IMG/VR virus record: IMGVR_UViG_3300046330_000118
Span: 1 to 52,129 of that record
Source of the DNA: a virus
Length of the DNA stretch: 52,129 nucleotides
Strand: one strand, 5' to 3'
Shown here: piece by piece, positions 36,301-45,636 of the stretch
Layout: every line of letters begins with the position of its first letter
Position numbering within the stretch: the stretch's first letter is position 1
Position numbers and translations under genes: made by a program
The notes under the pieces: generated by a model
Databases searched by the model: none
Seen by the model: only the letters and a program-made list of their open reading frames with translations
What the model was told of the DNA's origin: nothing

Positions 36301-39300
36301 GAAGGATGTTCAGGCTGCAACTAAAGCGTCGATCAACCAGTGGGTCACTGGCCGCTATGCGCTATACGACGTTGGTAACGCATACCAGAACGTAAGCACT
36401 CAGCTATTCCGAGTTGCACGTCGCATCTTTGACATTACCAAGTCCTACCGAGACTACGAAACTGCCTTCACTTCCGTTGAACGTGCCATGCAGCTTGACT
36501 TCAGCGACCCAGCAGGTGGCGCTAAGGAGCTAAAGGATCAGTTCATTGCGCTTTCTGAGGTTATCCCAGTAGCATTTGAGGAACTATCTCGCATTGCAAC
36601 CCTTGGTGCCCAGATGGGTATTGGCGCTCAGGGTATTGTTAAGTTCACCGAAACAGTGGCACAGTTCTCTGCGGTTACTGGAATCGCTGCCGACACAGTT
36701 GCTCAGAAGTTTGGTAAGATTGCCGAACTTACAAACCTACCAAGCGACCAGTTTGACAAGCTTGGCTCAGCAGTAACATTTGCTGGCGTTAATGCCGTTG
36801 CTACAGAATCAGAGATTCTGACACTCTCAGAGAGCATTGCTGCGGTTTCAAACCAGGCCGGCATGACTACTCCAGATGTTGTCGGTCTTGGAACTGCTCT
36901 GTCCTCTGTGGGTATTCCGGCAGAACAGGCTCGTGGTGTTTTCACTCGCGTATTTGCAGACATTGACCGCGCGGTCGCTACTGGCGGTAAGTCTCTTGAG
37001 GCTTTCGCTAGCACAGCTGGCATGTCAGGCGAGGACTTCTCTGCGGCTTGGGGTCAGGATGGCAAGTCGTATGACGTATTCCGAGCAATGCTTGGCGGAA
37101 TCAACTCCGCAGCCGACCTAACCAAGGCTTTTGACAAGCTTGGCATTACTGAGACCCGAGAGGTTAACACTCTTACTCGTCTAGCAAACAACTTGAACGT
37201 TGTTGACGGTGCCATGACTGACGCTGCTGCCTCATTTGGCGATGGTCAGTTTTTGCTTGACTCGTTCGCTAAGACAACAGATAACCTGGACTCAAAGATT
37301 GCTGTATTCCAGAACAACTTAAAGTCACTTGGCGAGTCTCTCGGCCAGGTGTTTGGCGGAACCCTAAAAGATGCGCTAGATGTAGGGTCTAAGGTTCTTG
37401 AGTTCATGAAGGGCATGTCAGAAAGCCCACTGCTACGCTCGCTATCACTACTTTCCGCTGGAACAGTAGTCTTCGTTGGCGCTATGGCCGGTGCGGGCGC
37501 TGTGCTTGCTAAGGTTACAGCACAGATCTACGCTTTCCGCGTCGCTGCAATTAACTCTGCAAACAACACTGGCGAAATTGACAACTCGATTAAGAAAATT
37601 AAGCAGCTAACCAATGTCGGTGGCGGCCTAATCGAGATGCGAGACAAGCTACTGGCCGGCAACGCCGATGTTCGTGGCGAGATTGTTCCAAAGAACTACA
37701 GCCTGATGGCTTTTGCTCGTGGAGAAAAGGCTAAGCAAGCTTACCTACTTAAGACTGAAAACATATTCCTGGCATCAAACCGCGAACAGGCAGACTCCCT
37801 TCAGCGATTGATTATGCTTCGTCAGCACGATATCGAGGGCATCATGACCTCGAGCGCAGCCACCGGAGTCGAGGCTGCTGCAAAGCGAGCCGCTCTGGCA
37901 ACAGAGGCGCTCTATGTTGAGGTTATCGGCAATGAGGTCACAGCTCTTAACGCTAATCAGCTTGCAGAGCTAAAGGCCGCAGCAGCTGCCGAGGTTGCTG
38001 CTGGCGTAAAGAACGGCGAGGCTACTGCTCGACTAAGAAATGTTCAGGCAATTACTGCCGAGACAAGAGCGGCAACTGGCGCTGGACTAGCAGCCGGTGG
38101 AGCTATGACAACCTTCATGGGCTTCCTTGGCGCTGCGGGCATTGCAGCAACTGTGCTCACCACAGTAATCGGTGTTGTTCAAGGCATCACAATGGCAGCC
38201 GAAGAAGCGAAGAAGATCGACCTTGCGGGCTCCGGACTTGGCATTGAGGCTCTAAGAGAGACTATCAAGGAAGACACTCAGGTTTGGAAGGATAGCGGCG
38301 AGGCAATCGCTGTTCAGTCTTCAAAGTTTGTGGAGACTGAGGCAACTGCAAACAAGTACGCTCAGGCAATTTCTGGCCTAAGCACTGAACTTGACAAGGC
38401 CTACGGCTCTCAGCAGCAGCTTGTTGATGTCACCAAGGAGCAGTCTGTTGCCTTTGGCCAGGCGACCAAAGAGCTTATCCTTAACGCAATTCTTGCCAAT
38501 GACAAAATTCAAGAGCTCGTAGACAAAAATGCAAACATGTTCAACGACCTTGCCGGTATGGGCTTTAACGCCAGCGACATGGTTGACGCAATCATGGGTG
38601 ATCCTGAGAAGGCTCAGGAGTACCTCGATGGTATTGCAAAGGGCGTTGAAGAGCTTGACAAAAAGATTAGAATCGCAAAGTGGGAAGCAACCGAATACGT
38701 AGCCCTTGATAATGGCGCTGAGATTAGGGCGCTTCAGCAAAGCAAGAAGGAGCTAGAGGCGCTTGGTACGGTTGGCGCTGAAGCAATGGCGCAGATTGAA
38801 AACGCTATTAATCTAAGCAAAATTGCTGATGTGATGAAGGGTTACAGCCAGTCGTTCCTTGGGCTAGAAGCTAAGATGAAGTCCGCCATTAAGACAGGCA
38901 AGGGCATGGCTTCGGTAATGAAGCTCATCAAGGCCGCGTCTTATGACCTTATTAAGAACAGCGACATTAAGGTAAACTTTGACGGGGCAAAGTCTGTCAA
39001 GGAAATGCTTAAGGTTACAGAGGCTGCAAAGCAGACTGCTCTTGCGCTTCTTAATCTAAGACTTGCTGCCTCTAATGCAAGCCCTACTGCGGCAGGCGCT
39101 GCGCAGGCTGCGCTAGCCGCCCAGTTTGAGCCTCTAGAAAGAAACCTAAAGGCCCTTGCGAACTCGAGCACAACCTCTGCTGACACAGTTGGTGGGGCTG
39201 CAGAGTCGGCTGCTGACAAGCTTAAGCGCTTGCTGGGCGCAGCAAACTCCGCAGTTTCAGCAGCTATGAACCTAAACAGCGCACTTCGATCGCTCGGAAC

Positions 39301-40816
39301 TGCACTAAAGGGTTCTACCGACTGGAGCCTGGGCACAGAAGGCGCTCAGGAGAAGTTCAACGCAATCCTTGCGGTAATCAACCAGATTGGCGAGAATGCT
39401 GGCAGCAACTTCCCTAAGGCTATTCGTGAGCTTCAGGCTTTCCAGATTGTGCTCAAAGACATGGGGGCTCCGCAGACTGCGCTGAACCTTGTCGGCAACG
39501 CAATCAAGGCTATCGGCGGAGATGCCACCCTTACCGCAAAGCAGGTTAATACTCTCAAAAAGGCATTCCCTTCTCTGTTTGCAAACATGGAGAAGCAGCT
39601 GACTGGCGCAGCATCAAAGGCTATCAAGACTCTATCTGAGTATGCAAGCGACCTGAAGAGCGTCCTAGCCTCTGCGTTTGAGTATCGCTACTCGAAGCAG
39701 ATGGGCCTTGACGACATTGCCAATGCGTGGCAGGGCATTAAGGACTCTGCAGAGTCAGCACAGCAGGCAATGGACGATGCGAACAAGACCATCATGGGCT
39801 TGAACGCAGACAAGAACCTGCTTGAATACCAGCTTAAGATTGCAGTCAAGTACAAGGACATTGAGCGTCAGAAGTTCCTGACAAACAAGCTTGCTGAGAC
39901 AAACGCTAGCCTTGCTGAGGAAAGCAAGAAGATTGCCGAAGCAAACGCAACCAAGGACAAGTCTCTCAAGAACAACACCAAGTCGTCAATCGAGAACCGT
40001 AACCAGGTTCGCGGACTTGTGCAGACTTACACCAACTACCTGACCACACTTGCAGCTACTGGCACATCGGCAGACGGCTTAAAGGCCGAGGCTAAGAAGC
40101 TTGCTGCCGAGTTCCTGACTCAGGGCGTAAACCTTGGCTTTGCAAAGAGCGAGCTACAGGATTACACCAAGGCATTCGAAGGCGACTTTACAACCGTTCT
40201 TGGTGGACTACCTAGCGAGATCACCCTTGCTGTAAACGCCGACCCTGCACTTCGCGCAATCGAAGAGTTCGTCAAAAAGGCTAACGCCGAACTTGGCAAC
40301 GTTGCAATTGTTGGTGGCACTTCGAACTCAACAGTTGTAAAGCCTGACGCACAGTCGATTGCACTCTACAAAGAGAACAAGGAGCTGCTGTCAGACCCGT
40401 ACGCAACTAGCCGTATGAAGAACGATGCTAAGGAAAGCATTAAGTTCTTTGAGAAGTCGTTTGGCAATGGCTACAAGAATGGCGGCCTAATCACTGGCGC
40501 TGGAACCGGAACCTCAGACTCAATCCCAGCCCGCCTCTCTAACGGCGAGTTCGTGATGAGTGCAGGCTCTGTATCTCGCTACGGAGTTGACTTCCTCAAC
40601 GCTCTAAACCAGCAGCGTGTTGGCTTCTCTCCGGTTCAGTCACAGGCTCAATCCCAGCAGTCGCAAGGCTCTCAGATGGTATACTTGAGTCCTGAGGACC
40701 GTCAGCTACTTCGTGCAGCTATCGACCGTCCAGTCGCTCTATACACAGAGAACACTAAGATTGCAGCATCAGCCAACGCAGGTAACCTGCTCTTGGCTCA
40801 GAGAGGTAGTAACTAA
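33395..40816 (+). CDS. Tape measure protein
   Basis: At 2473 residues this is the largest gene; at about 0.15 nm per residue it predicts a tail of roughly 370 nm. It starts at TTG with an AGGTGG site. The body is alanine-rich and helical, with hydrophobic patches (SAGTVVFVGAMAGAGAVLA and GFLGAAGIAATVLTTVIGVV). The C-terminal NGGLITGAGTGTSDSIPARL then SNGEFVMSAGSVSRYG matches the conserved ending of many tape measures. I see no lytic transglycosylase or peptidase domain. It overlaps the next gene by TAATG. Confidence 0.95.
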   Translation: MANNDGLSQNIELNVSVNQQSIKKAQDAVDSIGNNADVRVNLVADTADFMAELRKELGFGATAKIRVGGYSTGESADRTVRNKAASKIEQMGGDWSGIDIADKAEVAIAKNINEAAKELATRIGIRFVDQYAATIGEADFALPDTTGPKEQIQKLVEDFIVDAAGGVTISPAMLLAAAERVYQNNKNLSIPGGPKPLMTGSIKPSAALPEGAKFDAEVTRNFEKFLESAIGQNPQAAEAVNDMLYKKLKVVLSKVVEAGQKAREDTFKNAGVSEGDDAAEGLVRYADNAARAAIALQEMLNGLQQGTTAAFARGVVPEQFRSRPEALSDPANLANVLVGEYQDLVTGQLMSSLPDPKKVADPIAQVLLNPYILGDRFVTGYEKQVQTAIKNYGKNTRAEVPAVKAAVEAPKRNEPAQIAASIAPGIEKYRPLIGDAIVDQVVKIIAEAGGDVSKITAAFDTEFIQNNTTPIYEAGVTIKNSLGEFVDLIKMIHLPQGTPEDVNSALKQAGAGAKTIEDIKKRGAALGISEAEMSYGRAQAKPGDIMDTEVYAAKIDNINILLKMLDELGVQIAGSNIVGADFRMLAVSVENVNKILSGLNTWPELKAPILDNVVDFKKIVEQLQALQKSGNLSAELAPFIQGQLKDGVVKGANGLGALLAKAIDMQPELAKQYGVQKQGNGFSIDGMPAHMAIADNRAALIVLDFLKQFAQSAEMISKGTALLGPAYGNGTAGPYSNKTREANPSAFGGGVAIDPADRAAAAVTLVQETNAQEENNKAVKTGIDLANKRLSDDESYKKLLGQLTDARKAYQIVNSAVDNNGVIQPADKAILEAYIVKLDELGKESEQAATAAASLRAAIADPSKGTAFRARRDVKAVGEDTSLQMSQKAYEAENAVAEIAAKRKEQRARNYENTATQVERNVTGASNEATQAQKANTATRVISIEQEEKARKDASETIKRIYKDQVAAEKDVQAATKASINQWVTGRYALYDVGNAYQNVSTQLFRVARRIFDITKSYRDYETAFTSVERAMQLDFSDPAGGAKELKDQFIALSEVIPVAFEELSRIATLGAQMGIGAQGIVKFTETVAQFSAVTGIAADTVAQKFGKIAELTNLPSDQFDKLGSAVTFAGVNAVATESEILTLSESIAAVSNQAGMTTPDVVGLGTALSSVGIPAEQARGVFTRVFADIDRAVATGGKSLEAFASTAGMSGEDFSAAWGQDGKSYDVFRAMLGGINSAADLTKAFDKLGITETREVNTLTRLANNLNVVDGAMTDAAASFGDGQFLLDSFAKTTDNLDSKIAVFQNNLKSLGESLGQVFGGTLKDALDVGSKVLEFMKGMSESPLLRSLSLLSAGTVVFVGAMAGAGAVLAKVTAQIYAFRVAAINSANNTGEIDNSIKKIKQLTNVGGGLIEMRDKLLAGNADVRGEIVPKNYSLMAFARGEKAKQAYLLKTENIFLASNREQADSLQRLIMLRQHDIEGIMTSSAATGVEAAAKRAALATEALYVEVIGNEVTALNANQLAELKAAAAAEVAAGVKNGEATARLRNVQAITAETRAATGAGLAAGGAMTTFMGFLGAAGIAATVLTTVIGVVQGITMAAEEAKKIDLAGSGLGIEALRETIKEDTQVWKDSGEAIAVQSSKFVETEATANKYAQAISGLSTELDKAYGSQQQLVDVTKEQSVAFGQATKELILNAILANDKIQELVDKNANMFNDLAGMGFNASDMVDAIMGDPEKAQEYLDGIAKGVEELDKKIRIAKWEATEYVALDNGAEIRALQQSKKELEALGTVGAEAMAQIENAINLSKIADVMKGYSQSFLGLEAKMKSAIKTGKGMASVMKLIKAASYDLIKNSDIKVNFDGAKSVKEMLKVTEAAKQTALALLNLRLAASNASPTAAGAAQAALAAQFEPLERNLKALANSSTTSADTVGGAAESAADKLKRLLGAANSAVSAAMNLNSALRSLGTALKGSTDWSLGTEGAQEKFNAILAVINQIGENAGSNFPKAIRELQAFQIVLKDMGAPQTALNLVGNAIKAIGGDATLTAKQVNTLKKAFPSLFANMEKQLTGAASKAIKTLSEYASDLKSVLASAFEYRYSKQMGLDDIANAWQGIKDSAESAQQAMDDANKTIMGLNADKNLLEYQLKIAVKYKDIERQKFLTNKLAETNASLAEESKKIAEANATKDKSLKNNTKSSIENRNQVRGLVQTYTNYLTTLAATGTSADGLKAEAKKLAAEFLTQGVNLGFAKSELQDYTKAFEGDFTTVLGGLPSEITLAVNADPALRAIEEFVKKANAELGNVAIVGGTSNSTVVKPDAQSIALYKENKELLSDPYATSRMKNDAKESIKFFEKSFGNGYKNGGLITGAGTGTSDSIPARLSNGEFVMSAGSVSRYGVDFLNALNQQRVGFSPVQSQAQSQQSQGSQMVYLSPEDRQLLRAAIDRPVALYTENTKIAASANAGNLLLAQRGSN

Positions 40817-41682
40817 TGGCGGGCCTGATTTACTTTGGAACTGCAACTAAGCAGTCGTGGATTAAGGCCCCGCTATCGGGCATGAAAGCTGACTCGGTTG
40901 GTTGGGCTGCTGAATCTCAGCTGCTCAACGGCCGGGCGTTCGTGAAGCGCTCTAAGGGCTCACACCGCCGTTTTGATGCGTCTTGGGTTGGCTCATATAA
41001 CTCAGCCGAGGAAGAGTCGCTACAGCACATAATCAACTACGCCGACGGCCTTTACGGCGACGGACCATACTACTTCGTTGACCCGTTTGCCAGCAACCAG
41101 AACCTAATGCCACAGCACTGGGCCGCTCCAATGTTGGCAGAGCTTGGCTGGCCTGGTCTGACTAAGCAGCTTTCTGCCGTCTACACTTCGGCAACTGTTG
41201 CTAATAACTACCCGTCTAAGTATGTAGAGTTCGAGACAACCAACAACTTCGCAAGCGACCGCAAGGTTACCCTTATCATTCCGGCAGGGCACAAGCTTCA
41301 CTTCGGCTGGCATGGTCCATCTGCTGGTGCAACTTCCGGCATTCGCATTCAGCCTTACAAGCGTTCTGACGGAACTGCAGACACCGCAGTAAACCCGACC
41401 AAGATTGTCGCTGGCGGCACTGTGCGAACAAACACTCAGATTAACGGAACTACCCACTCTCGGGTTGAGATCTTCCTTGCCACCACATCTGCCGCAACTG
41501 TGCAGATTACTGCAATGATTGCTCAGATTCTTCCAGACACTCTTTCTGTTCCGTCTGGTGGATTCATTGCTGGCAAGGGAACTACTGGACTTGAGTTTGC
41601 ACAGAAGCCGACGATTGAGTATATGTCGTCAGCGATCAACACCGGACAGATTGGCATGGCTGCTACCTGGGTAGAGGTTTAA
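40816..41682 (+). CDS. Distal tail (Dit-like) minor tail protein
   Basis: This 288-residue protein follows the tape measure by TAATG overlap, the place of distal tail proteins. It opens MAGLIYFGTATKQSWIKAPL, has an N-terminal beta domain with RRFDASWVGSYNSAEEESLQ and YFVDPFASNQNLMPQHWA, then a galectin- or carbohydrate-binding-like C-terminal half. Its assignment is based on position, size and fold pattern. Confidence 0.72.
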   Translation: MAGLIYFGTATKQSWIKAPLSGMKADSVGWAAESQLLNGRAFVKRSKGSHRRFDASWVGSYNSAEEESLQHIINYADGLYGDGPYYFVDPFASNQNLMPQHWAAPMLAELGWPGLTKQLSAVYTSATVANNYPSKYVEFETTNNFASDRKVTLIIPAGHKLHFGWHGPSAGATSGIRIQPYKRSDGTADTAVNPTKIVAGGTVRTNTQINGTTHSRVEIFLATTSAATVQITAMIAQILPDTLSVPSGGFIAGKGTTGLEFAQKPTIEYMSSAINTGQIGMAATWVEV

Positions 41683-41683
41683 T

Positions 41684-43303
41684 ATGGGCGTAGACATTAT
41701 TAACGGCTCTGGCAACGGAGGCGTGTTTGAAGACACAATCATGGGTTGGTCTTACTCTGAGGAAGTTACCTCACTAGAGCCAGGCAACGTCAAGGGCGCA
41801 ACCGGTCAGGTGTCGTTTAGGGCTGGAGAGCTCACCGCGGACAAGGTAGGCAACACACACCCTAACAGCAAGCTGATGATTAATAACGCTATCAGCCTAC
41901 GCGACGACGACTATGGCATCGTGGATGTAAAGGTTAACAGCATCTCTACCAACGCCGGCATTGTCAGCGTAACTGGAGACACGCTCCAGTGGAGACTAAA
42001 TACCACAAAGACTGCAATGCCTGTGCCGAACGTGAATCAAACCGACGTGACCCAGAGCGTTCCGGCTAACCTGCTAGGTGCTATCAATTACTACTGTGGA
42101 CTCGTTGGAATCGTCCCCACAATTGACGAAGAGCTTTCTGACGAGCTTGAGGCTGTTACCGTAAACTTTATTGGATGGAAGGGCAACGTCTGGGAGCACT
42201 TAAAGATGCTCTGCGCAGCTTCTAGCTCAAGTGCAACAGTCAACTCGCCTTTTGAGATGTTTGTTGGCGAAGATGGCCTTGCTTTTCGAAAGGCTTTGAC
42301 GACCGCTTCGGATTTGGAAGAGTTTAAGTCTGACCACTCCGTAAACGTCTCTTCTGGAAACCCTGCCAAGCAGGTTGACATTTACCGCTACAAAACATCT
42401 TACGGTCAGAAGAACGTTTTTGAGCAAAGCAACTACGACGAGTCTGGTGAGAACCCAGGCAAGTTCCTTGCAAGCATTACCGACTCTATGCAGGTTGAGG
42501 CTGGCGAGACCGTTACCAAGCGAGTTAAGATTAATGCGACCCTTGAAACCGTCAATCAGCCTGTGTGCAAGAGCACAATCACTCGAGACTATCCAAACCC
42601 TTATGAGGGCACCACTGGCGAGTATGTCGTATTTGGCAACGACGGCTATGCAATTGAGCCTGGACAGTGGGATATGTATGGCGGCAATGTAAAGGTTGCC
42701 CTTACTGATGTTCCTGACGAGATTGAGATTACGGTAAAGGCTCCAGCTGTTGATAGCCTGGAAAAGGCCCTAGGTGGAACCGGGTATGCGCCTTACAGAA
42801 TCGGAGTTGAGTCCGTCGAGGGTGCAGACTATCCTGCATTCTGGATTACTGGCATTGGCGTTTTCTTTGAGAAGCGTAAGCACACAATCTTGACTGGCGC
42901 ACCCGAAGACTATGCACCGACCGACAGCTCGGCAACTATTGACAACCCTTTTATAATTGGGCTTGGTCAGGTCTACTCACGTGGCGTTGCGGCAGCTCAG
43001 GCGATCTGTGGGCCGGTTGTTACGGCTTCTTCTACTCTTGCTACTGCAAATGCTTTTGGCCAGACTATCGGTCGTACAGAGCTTATGAACAGCAACAAGT
43101 TTAGGATTGAATCTGCCTCTTACAGCGAAAGCTCTGTGTCGATTGAGGCTACCGCTTACGTCAGCGTTGCAGAGTTTAACGCTAAGTGGACTGGTAAAAC
43201 CTTTGCCAACTTTAAGAGCATCGCACTTGACCCAGAGGTTTATGCAGAAGAAGCTTTGCGCTTTAACGAGTTTACGGTAATCCCGCTAATGGAGGCTAAC
43301 TAA
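41684..43303 (+). CDS. Minor tail protein (tail-tip, Tal-like)
   Basis: This 539-residue protein follows the Dit-like gene and is the likely tail-tip hub. It starts MGVDIINGSGNGGVFEDTIM, has DKVGNTHPNSKLMINNAISL and ISLRDDDYGIVDVKVNSIST, then mixed alpha/beta segments and a closing region with ESASYSESSVSIEATAYVSV. No enzymatic motif is seen. It overlaps the fibre gene by TAATG. Confidence 0.72.
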   Translation: MGVDIINGSGNGGVFEDTIMGWSYSEEVTSLEPGNVKGATGQVSFRAGELTADKVGNTHPNSKLMINNAISLRDDDYGIVDVKVNSISTNAGIVSVTGDTLQWRLNTTKTAMPVPNVNQTDVTQSVPANLLGAINYYCGLVGIVPTIDEELSDELEAVTVNFIGWKGNVWEHLKMLCAASSSSATVNSPFEMFVGEDGLAFRKALTTASDLEEFKSDHSVNVSSGNPAKQVDIYRYKTSYGQKNVFEQSNYDESGENPGKFLASITDSMQVEAGETVTKRVKINATLETVNQPVCKSTITRDYPNPYEGTTGEYVVFGNDGYAIEPGQWDMYGGNVKVALTDVPDEIEITVKAPAVDSLEKALGGTGYAPYRIGVESVEGADYPAFWITGIGVFFEKRKHTILTGAPEDYAPTDSSATIDNPFIIGLGQVYSRGVAAAQAICGPVVTASSTLATANAFGQTIGRTELMNSNKFRIESASYSESSVSIEATAYVSVAEFNAKWTGKTFANFKSIALDPEVYAEEALRFNEFTVIPLMEAN

Positions 43304-44451
43304 TGATTTACCCAAATAGCAATCTGCCTACGGTTTCACAGCCTTGGGGCCGTTCGGTTCAAAAGGGTCTTGAGACCCTTGAGGCTACTATTATTAGCAA
43401 TGAGGTTAATAATAAAGCTAGAGATATGCAATTGCAGAACTCTTACGTTCAGGTTAACAAGAGCGTTCAGGACATTAAGTTTGCCGTATCTCAAGCGGGC
43501 ATCGCGATTGGTGGCGTTAATGAAATTAAAACAAATATTTACGTTCCTGGCACAACCAAGATCAATGGAACAACTATCCAAACTGGAACACTTAGCGCAG
43601 ATACTATAAATGGCGGAACGATTAACTCAACCGTTGAGATTATTGGTGTAACAATTACTGGTGGAACGCTTAGAACTGCAGCCGTTGGCAATAGGCGTGT
43701 TGAGATTTCTGGCACATCGACTAAGTACCACGACGACGATGGCGTTTACACTGGAGAGATAAATGCATCTGGCTCGGCTGGGTCCTCAGTGATTACAATA
43801 TTGAATACAAAAAGCTCTACTAATTACACCTTTGCAAACTTTGGCAACGACTCTGCGTCAATCGGACTAAGAAGCGGAAACGTAATAACATCACGCATCT
43901 TATTCACTAATGGAGTTATAAACCTTAGCGCAACTGCGGGGGTAGAGTTGCCGTTTGTTACAACGACTGGGCTTTCAAATACTTCTGGTCAGGTTTCAAA
44001 CTCTGGAACAACTAACCTTATTGGCGCTGTATACTCCCAGGGCATCTACGATGCAACTACATCTCAGGTCTATAACGTTCACATTCAGGGGTCTGGAAAC
44101 AGCTACAGAATCTACCGAAGCACCGCAGCATCTTCTCGCACTTACAAGCGTGACATACGAGAACTGCAGTTTGACTCAGAAGCTTACATGTCGATCAAGC
44201 CAGTTGTCTTTAAGTATAATGAAGGCATCCTTCGCGAGGAGGAAAAGGACTGGGACATTATCGGTTTTATTGCAGAAGACTTTCAGGATGCAGGTTTTGG
44301 TGAGCAACTTGTTGTGCAGCCAGACGACGAAGGCGAGACAGTTCAGCTTCGCTACGACAAGATGTACATGTTCTTGCACAAGGTTGTGGCTGAGCAACGG
44401 GAGATTATAAAGTCTCTGTCTGATAGAATTGAAGTACTAGAATCCAACTAA
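43303..44451 (+). CDS. Tail fibre with C-terminal S74 intramolecular chaperone
   Basis: This 382-residue protein starts MIYPNSNLPTVSQPWGRSVQ, similar to the start of the collagen-like fibre at 23371. A coiled-coil region and repeated beta segments (NGTTIQTGTLSADTINGGTI) lead to a Peptidase_S74 chaperone domain from about residue 275. The catalytic Ser-x4-Lys pattern is seen in SSRTYK, followed by RDIRELQFD, PVVFKYNE and DIIGFIAEDF. The domain trimerises the fibre and then cuts itself off at the Ser. It is likely a tail-tip fibre. Confidence 0.88.
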   Translation: MIYPNSNLPTVSQPWGRSVQKGLETLEATIISNEVNNKARDMQLQNSYVQVNKSVQDIKFAVSQAGIAIGGVNEIKTNIYVPGTTKINGTTIQTGTLSADTINGGTINSTVEIIGVTITGGTLRTAAVGNRRVEISGTSTKYHDDDGVYTGEINASGSAGSSVITILNTKSSTNYTFANFGNDSASIGLRSGNVITSRILFTNGVINLSATAGVELPFVTTTGLSNTSGQVSNSGTTNLIGAVYSQGIYDATTSQVYNVHIQGSGNSYRIYRSTAASSRTYKRDIRELQFDSEAYMSIKPVVFKYNEGILREEEKDWDIIGFIAEDFQDAGFGEQLVVQPDDEGETVQLRYDKMYMFLHKVVAEQREIIKSLSDRIEVLESN

Positions 44452-44461
44452 TGGAGCATAA

Positions 44462-44611
44462 ATGAGCGAACAGACTAAAGTAGATTTGGAAGATGTCTTG
44501 AGGCACTTCCGCGAGATTAACGCAACCCAGGCGCAAGAGATTGCAATCCTGAAAGCAACAATCGATGCAATCAATGCTAAGAACGAGGAAGTAAATGGCA
44601 GTAACCTCTAA
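44462..44611 (+). CDS. Small coiled-coil protein, 49 aa
   Basis: ATG 44462 follows a TGGAGC site and opens a 49-codon frame (MSEQTKVDLEDVLRHFREIN). The whole product is a charged amphipathic helix with heptad spacing of Leu and Ile. It overlaps the next gene by 17 bases. It may oligomerise with the fibre upstream, but this is inference. Confidence 0.68.
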   Translation: MSEQTKVDLEDVLRHFREINATQAQEIAILKATIDAINAKNEEVNGSNL

Positions 44612-44963
44612 GGGTATTACGTACCCGACATCAAGCGATAACATCGCACCACTTGAGACGCACTTTGCTAACCTAGCGAACACTGCAGATAATGTTGGCG
44701 TTATCGCCGGTCGCACCCAGTTTACTGGCCCAGATGCTACTGGCTCAACAATGGACGTAGAGGTTACCTTTGCAACTCCAGTACCGCTAAATAGCAAGGT
44801 AACTGCAAACGTTGAGACTACTGCTAACGGCAGCTGCTATGCGGTGACCTTGCTCGAGAGTCCAACCGTAAACAAGTTTAAGGTTCGAGTATACCGACTA
44901 AACGGTAGCACCCCAGAAGCTCTAAAGCTTGCGTGGATCGTAAGCTCGTACATCCAACCGTAA
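44595..44963 (+). CDS. Minor tail/fibre protein, 122 aa
   Basis: It begins MAVTSKGITYPTSSDNIAPL followed by ETHFANLANTADNVG, a typical N-terminus of small actinophage tail proteins in which the GITYPTSSD motif opens the protein. A beta-sandwich follows (VEVTFATPVPLNSKVTANVE), ending LKLAWIVSSYIQP. It lies between the S74 fibre and the endolysin. Confidence 0.75.
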   Translation: MAVTSKGITYPTSSDNIAPLETHFANLANTADNVGVIAGRTQFTGPDATGSTMDVEVTFATPVPLNSKVTANVETTANGSCYAVTLLESPTVNKFKVRVYRLNGSTPEALKLAWIVSSYIQP

Positions 44964-44972
44964 GGAAAATAA

Positions 44973-45572
44973 ATGGCTAAGGCACAATTTCCAATTGATG
45001 GAAAACTAGGCAAAGACTTTAAGATCACTTCGCTCATGGGTTGGCGTATCCACCCTGTGCAGAAGACTAAGAAGCACCACAACGGAACCGACATCTGGTC
45101 GCAACACGAGCCATGCTGGATTGAAGCGCCTTACGACGGCAAGGTCATCGAGGCCCGCAAGTCTACTGCCGCAGGTGGAGGCTTCGGCAACTTTGTAATC
45201 ATCCTCCACAAGATTGATGGCAAGTTCTACACCACCCTTTACGCACACATGCAGGATGGCACCCTGAAGGTTAAGAAGGGCCAGAAGGTAACTGCTGGCA
45301 TGCCTCTTGGCAAGATGGGAACTACGGGCATGTCGACCGGCAAGCACCTTCACTGGGAGCTCCGCCTGGGCAAGGTTCATACCTGGGATGCTGCTGGCAA
45401 GAGCTACATTGAGCCGATTGCATTCTTTAAGGCTTTGATTGCCAAGGAGAAGGCTATTGCCTCAGCTCCGGTCTCCACTCCAGAAGAGGCAACCATTGCG
45501 CCAGCCCCAGAACATGGCGAAGCTCAAGCCGCGATTGTAGAAGCTGAAAGGCTCGCTGCAAAAGCTCAGTAA
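44973..45572 (+). CDS. Endolysin, M23 metallopeptidase
   Basis: This 199-residue protein is a peptidoglycan endopeptidase of the M23 (LytM/lysostaphin) class. The zinc site is complete: HNGTD gives His36 and Asp40, YAHM gives His92 and HLH gives His125 and His127. ITSLMGWRIHP precedes them and SYIEPIAFFKAL closes the domain. The C-terminal 50 or so residues are Ala/Pro/Glu-rich with no recognised wall-binding domain. No signal peptide is seen, so release depends on the holins downstream. Confidence 0.93.
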   Translation: MAKAQFPIDGKLGKDFKITSLMGWRIHPVQKTKKHHNGTDIWSQHEPCWIEAPYDGKVIEARKSTAAGGGFGNFVIILHKIDGKFYTTLYAHMQDGTLKVKKGQKVTAGMPLGKMGTTGMSTGKHLHWELRLGKVHTWDAAGKSYIEPIAFFKALIAKEKAIASAPVSTPEEATIAPAPEHGEAQAAIVEAERLAAKAQ

Positions 45573-45587
45573 CACATAACTTAAAAC

Positions 45588-45620
45588 AAATGGGCCCTAG
45601 TTAATTCTGGGGCCCATTTT
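45588..45620 (+). terminator. Rho-independent terminator after the endolysin
   Basis: AAATGGGCCC (45588-45597) pairs with GGGCCCATTT (45610-45619), followed by TTCT. The stem is perfect over ten base pairs. Confidence 0.9.
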
Positions 45621-45636
45621 CTATATCTAGGGATGT

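Noticed and set aside
44973-45572. Lysin B or a second lysin domain near the endolysin
   Set aside because: No serine-esterase motif or second catalytic domain is found between 44.9 and 47.9 kb; only the M23 domain is supported.
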